Below, piece after piece: positions 13,559-13,613 of a stretch of DNA of 13,613 nt. The number at the start of each line of letters is the position of its first letter. Positions within the stretch are counted from its first letter, which is position 1. Where the stretch lies: the NCBI GenBank assembly GCA_902491415.1, contig CABUHP010000024.1, forward strand, positions 1 to 13,613. Direction: 5' to 3'. The translations under genes and the position numbers were made by a program. The notes beneath the pieces were generated by a model. The model saw only the letters and a list, made by a program, of their open reading frames with translations, did no database searches and was not told the origin of the DNA. The stretch comes from an uncultured Collinsella sp. Lineage in GTDB: Bacteria; Actinomycetota; Coriobacteriia; Coriobacteriales; Coriobacteriaceae.

Positions 13559-13613
13559 GAACCCCTGACGGCCCACCCAAAGATTGTTGAGACGGTCAAC
13601 TTCGGTTGGCCGT
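13559..13613 (+). repeat. Direct repeat copy 2, cut by the window end
   Basis: Every base matches copy 1 up to the window edge. It carries the last 17 bases of the tRNA sequence and most of the terminator stem, but not the rest of a tRNA: the sequence before it is a GCAGGC hairpin arm, not the T-stem. So it is a tRNA fragment, not a second gene. Confidence 0.95.

Noticed and set aside
13335..13580. An 81-codon minus-strand frame across the tRNA and its repeat
   Set aside because: It contains the R-Q-G-F-E-P-W type peptide that arises when antisense tRNA sequence is translated. It overlaps a complete tRNA on the other strand.
13559..13613. A second tRNA-Lys gene at the right edge
   Set aside because: Only the last 17 tRNA bases are present. 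The upstream sequence forms a GCAGGC hairpin arm in place of the T-stem and anticodon arm.
1..13613. CRISPR array, transposase, integrase or toxin-antitoxin genes
   Set aside because: No short regularly spaced repeats and no protein of these kinds was seen on either strand; the only exact long repeat is the tRNA-derived pair at the right edge.

Overview
The window looks like a chromosomal segment of a high-GC Gram-positive gut actinobacterium of the Coriobacteriia, most likely Collinsella or a close relative. The basis is recognition of protein types rather than a database search. It holds a bacterial-Ig surface protein with a non-canonical LANTG sorting signal, a Tat lipoprotein, a TIGR03905/TSCPD mini-protein, G/C-ending codons in most genes, and a tRNA gene without an encoded CCA end. 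All ten protein genes and the tRNA lie on the + strand.

Layout. (1) Positions 123-3473 encode a large secreted, probably sortase-anchored protein with an AT-richer N-terminal half and about five GC-rich Big_2-type Ig-like repeats. It is followed by about 20 codons that look like the orphaned 3' end of another gene, then a strong terminator. (2) Positions 3678-6310 hold two genes overlapping by ATGA: an extracytoplasmic family-3 solute-binding protein with no transporter partner, and a membrane GGDEF diguanylate cyclase with a large extracytoplasmic region. Together they look like a ligand-sensing c-di-GMP module. (3) Positions 6424-7898 hold a TSCPD mini-protein gene overlapping by one base (TAATG) a Tat-exported lipoprotein of unknown role. 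(4) Positions 8052-10352 hold an OmpR/PhoB-type response regulator and its HAMP sensor histidine kinase, 12 bases apart. (5) Positions 10462-11925 hold purC directly abutting a gene for a small two-helix membrane protein, closed by a good terminator. (6) Positions 12015-13295 encode an M29-family metallo-aminopeptidase. (7) Positions 13324-13396 encode tRNA-Lys(UUU) with a well-formed promoter and a UUCG-loop terminator. A 55-base piece covering the tRNA 3' end and most of the terminator recurs exactly 179 bases downstream, and the window stops inside that second copy.

How it fits together. Most of the window is ordinary core and regulatory gene content: purine synthesis, peptide turnover, a two-component system and a tRNA. 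The parts that deserve a second look are the binding-protein/diguanylate-cyclase pair, the mosaic surface protein inserted next to a gene remnant, and the structured tRNA-derived repeat at the right edge. No CRISPR array, transposase, integrase or phage gene is visible. No gene-free stretch exceeds 300 bases except the right edge from 13296, which is annotated as the tRNA, its promoter and terminator, and the repeat unit.
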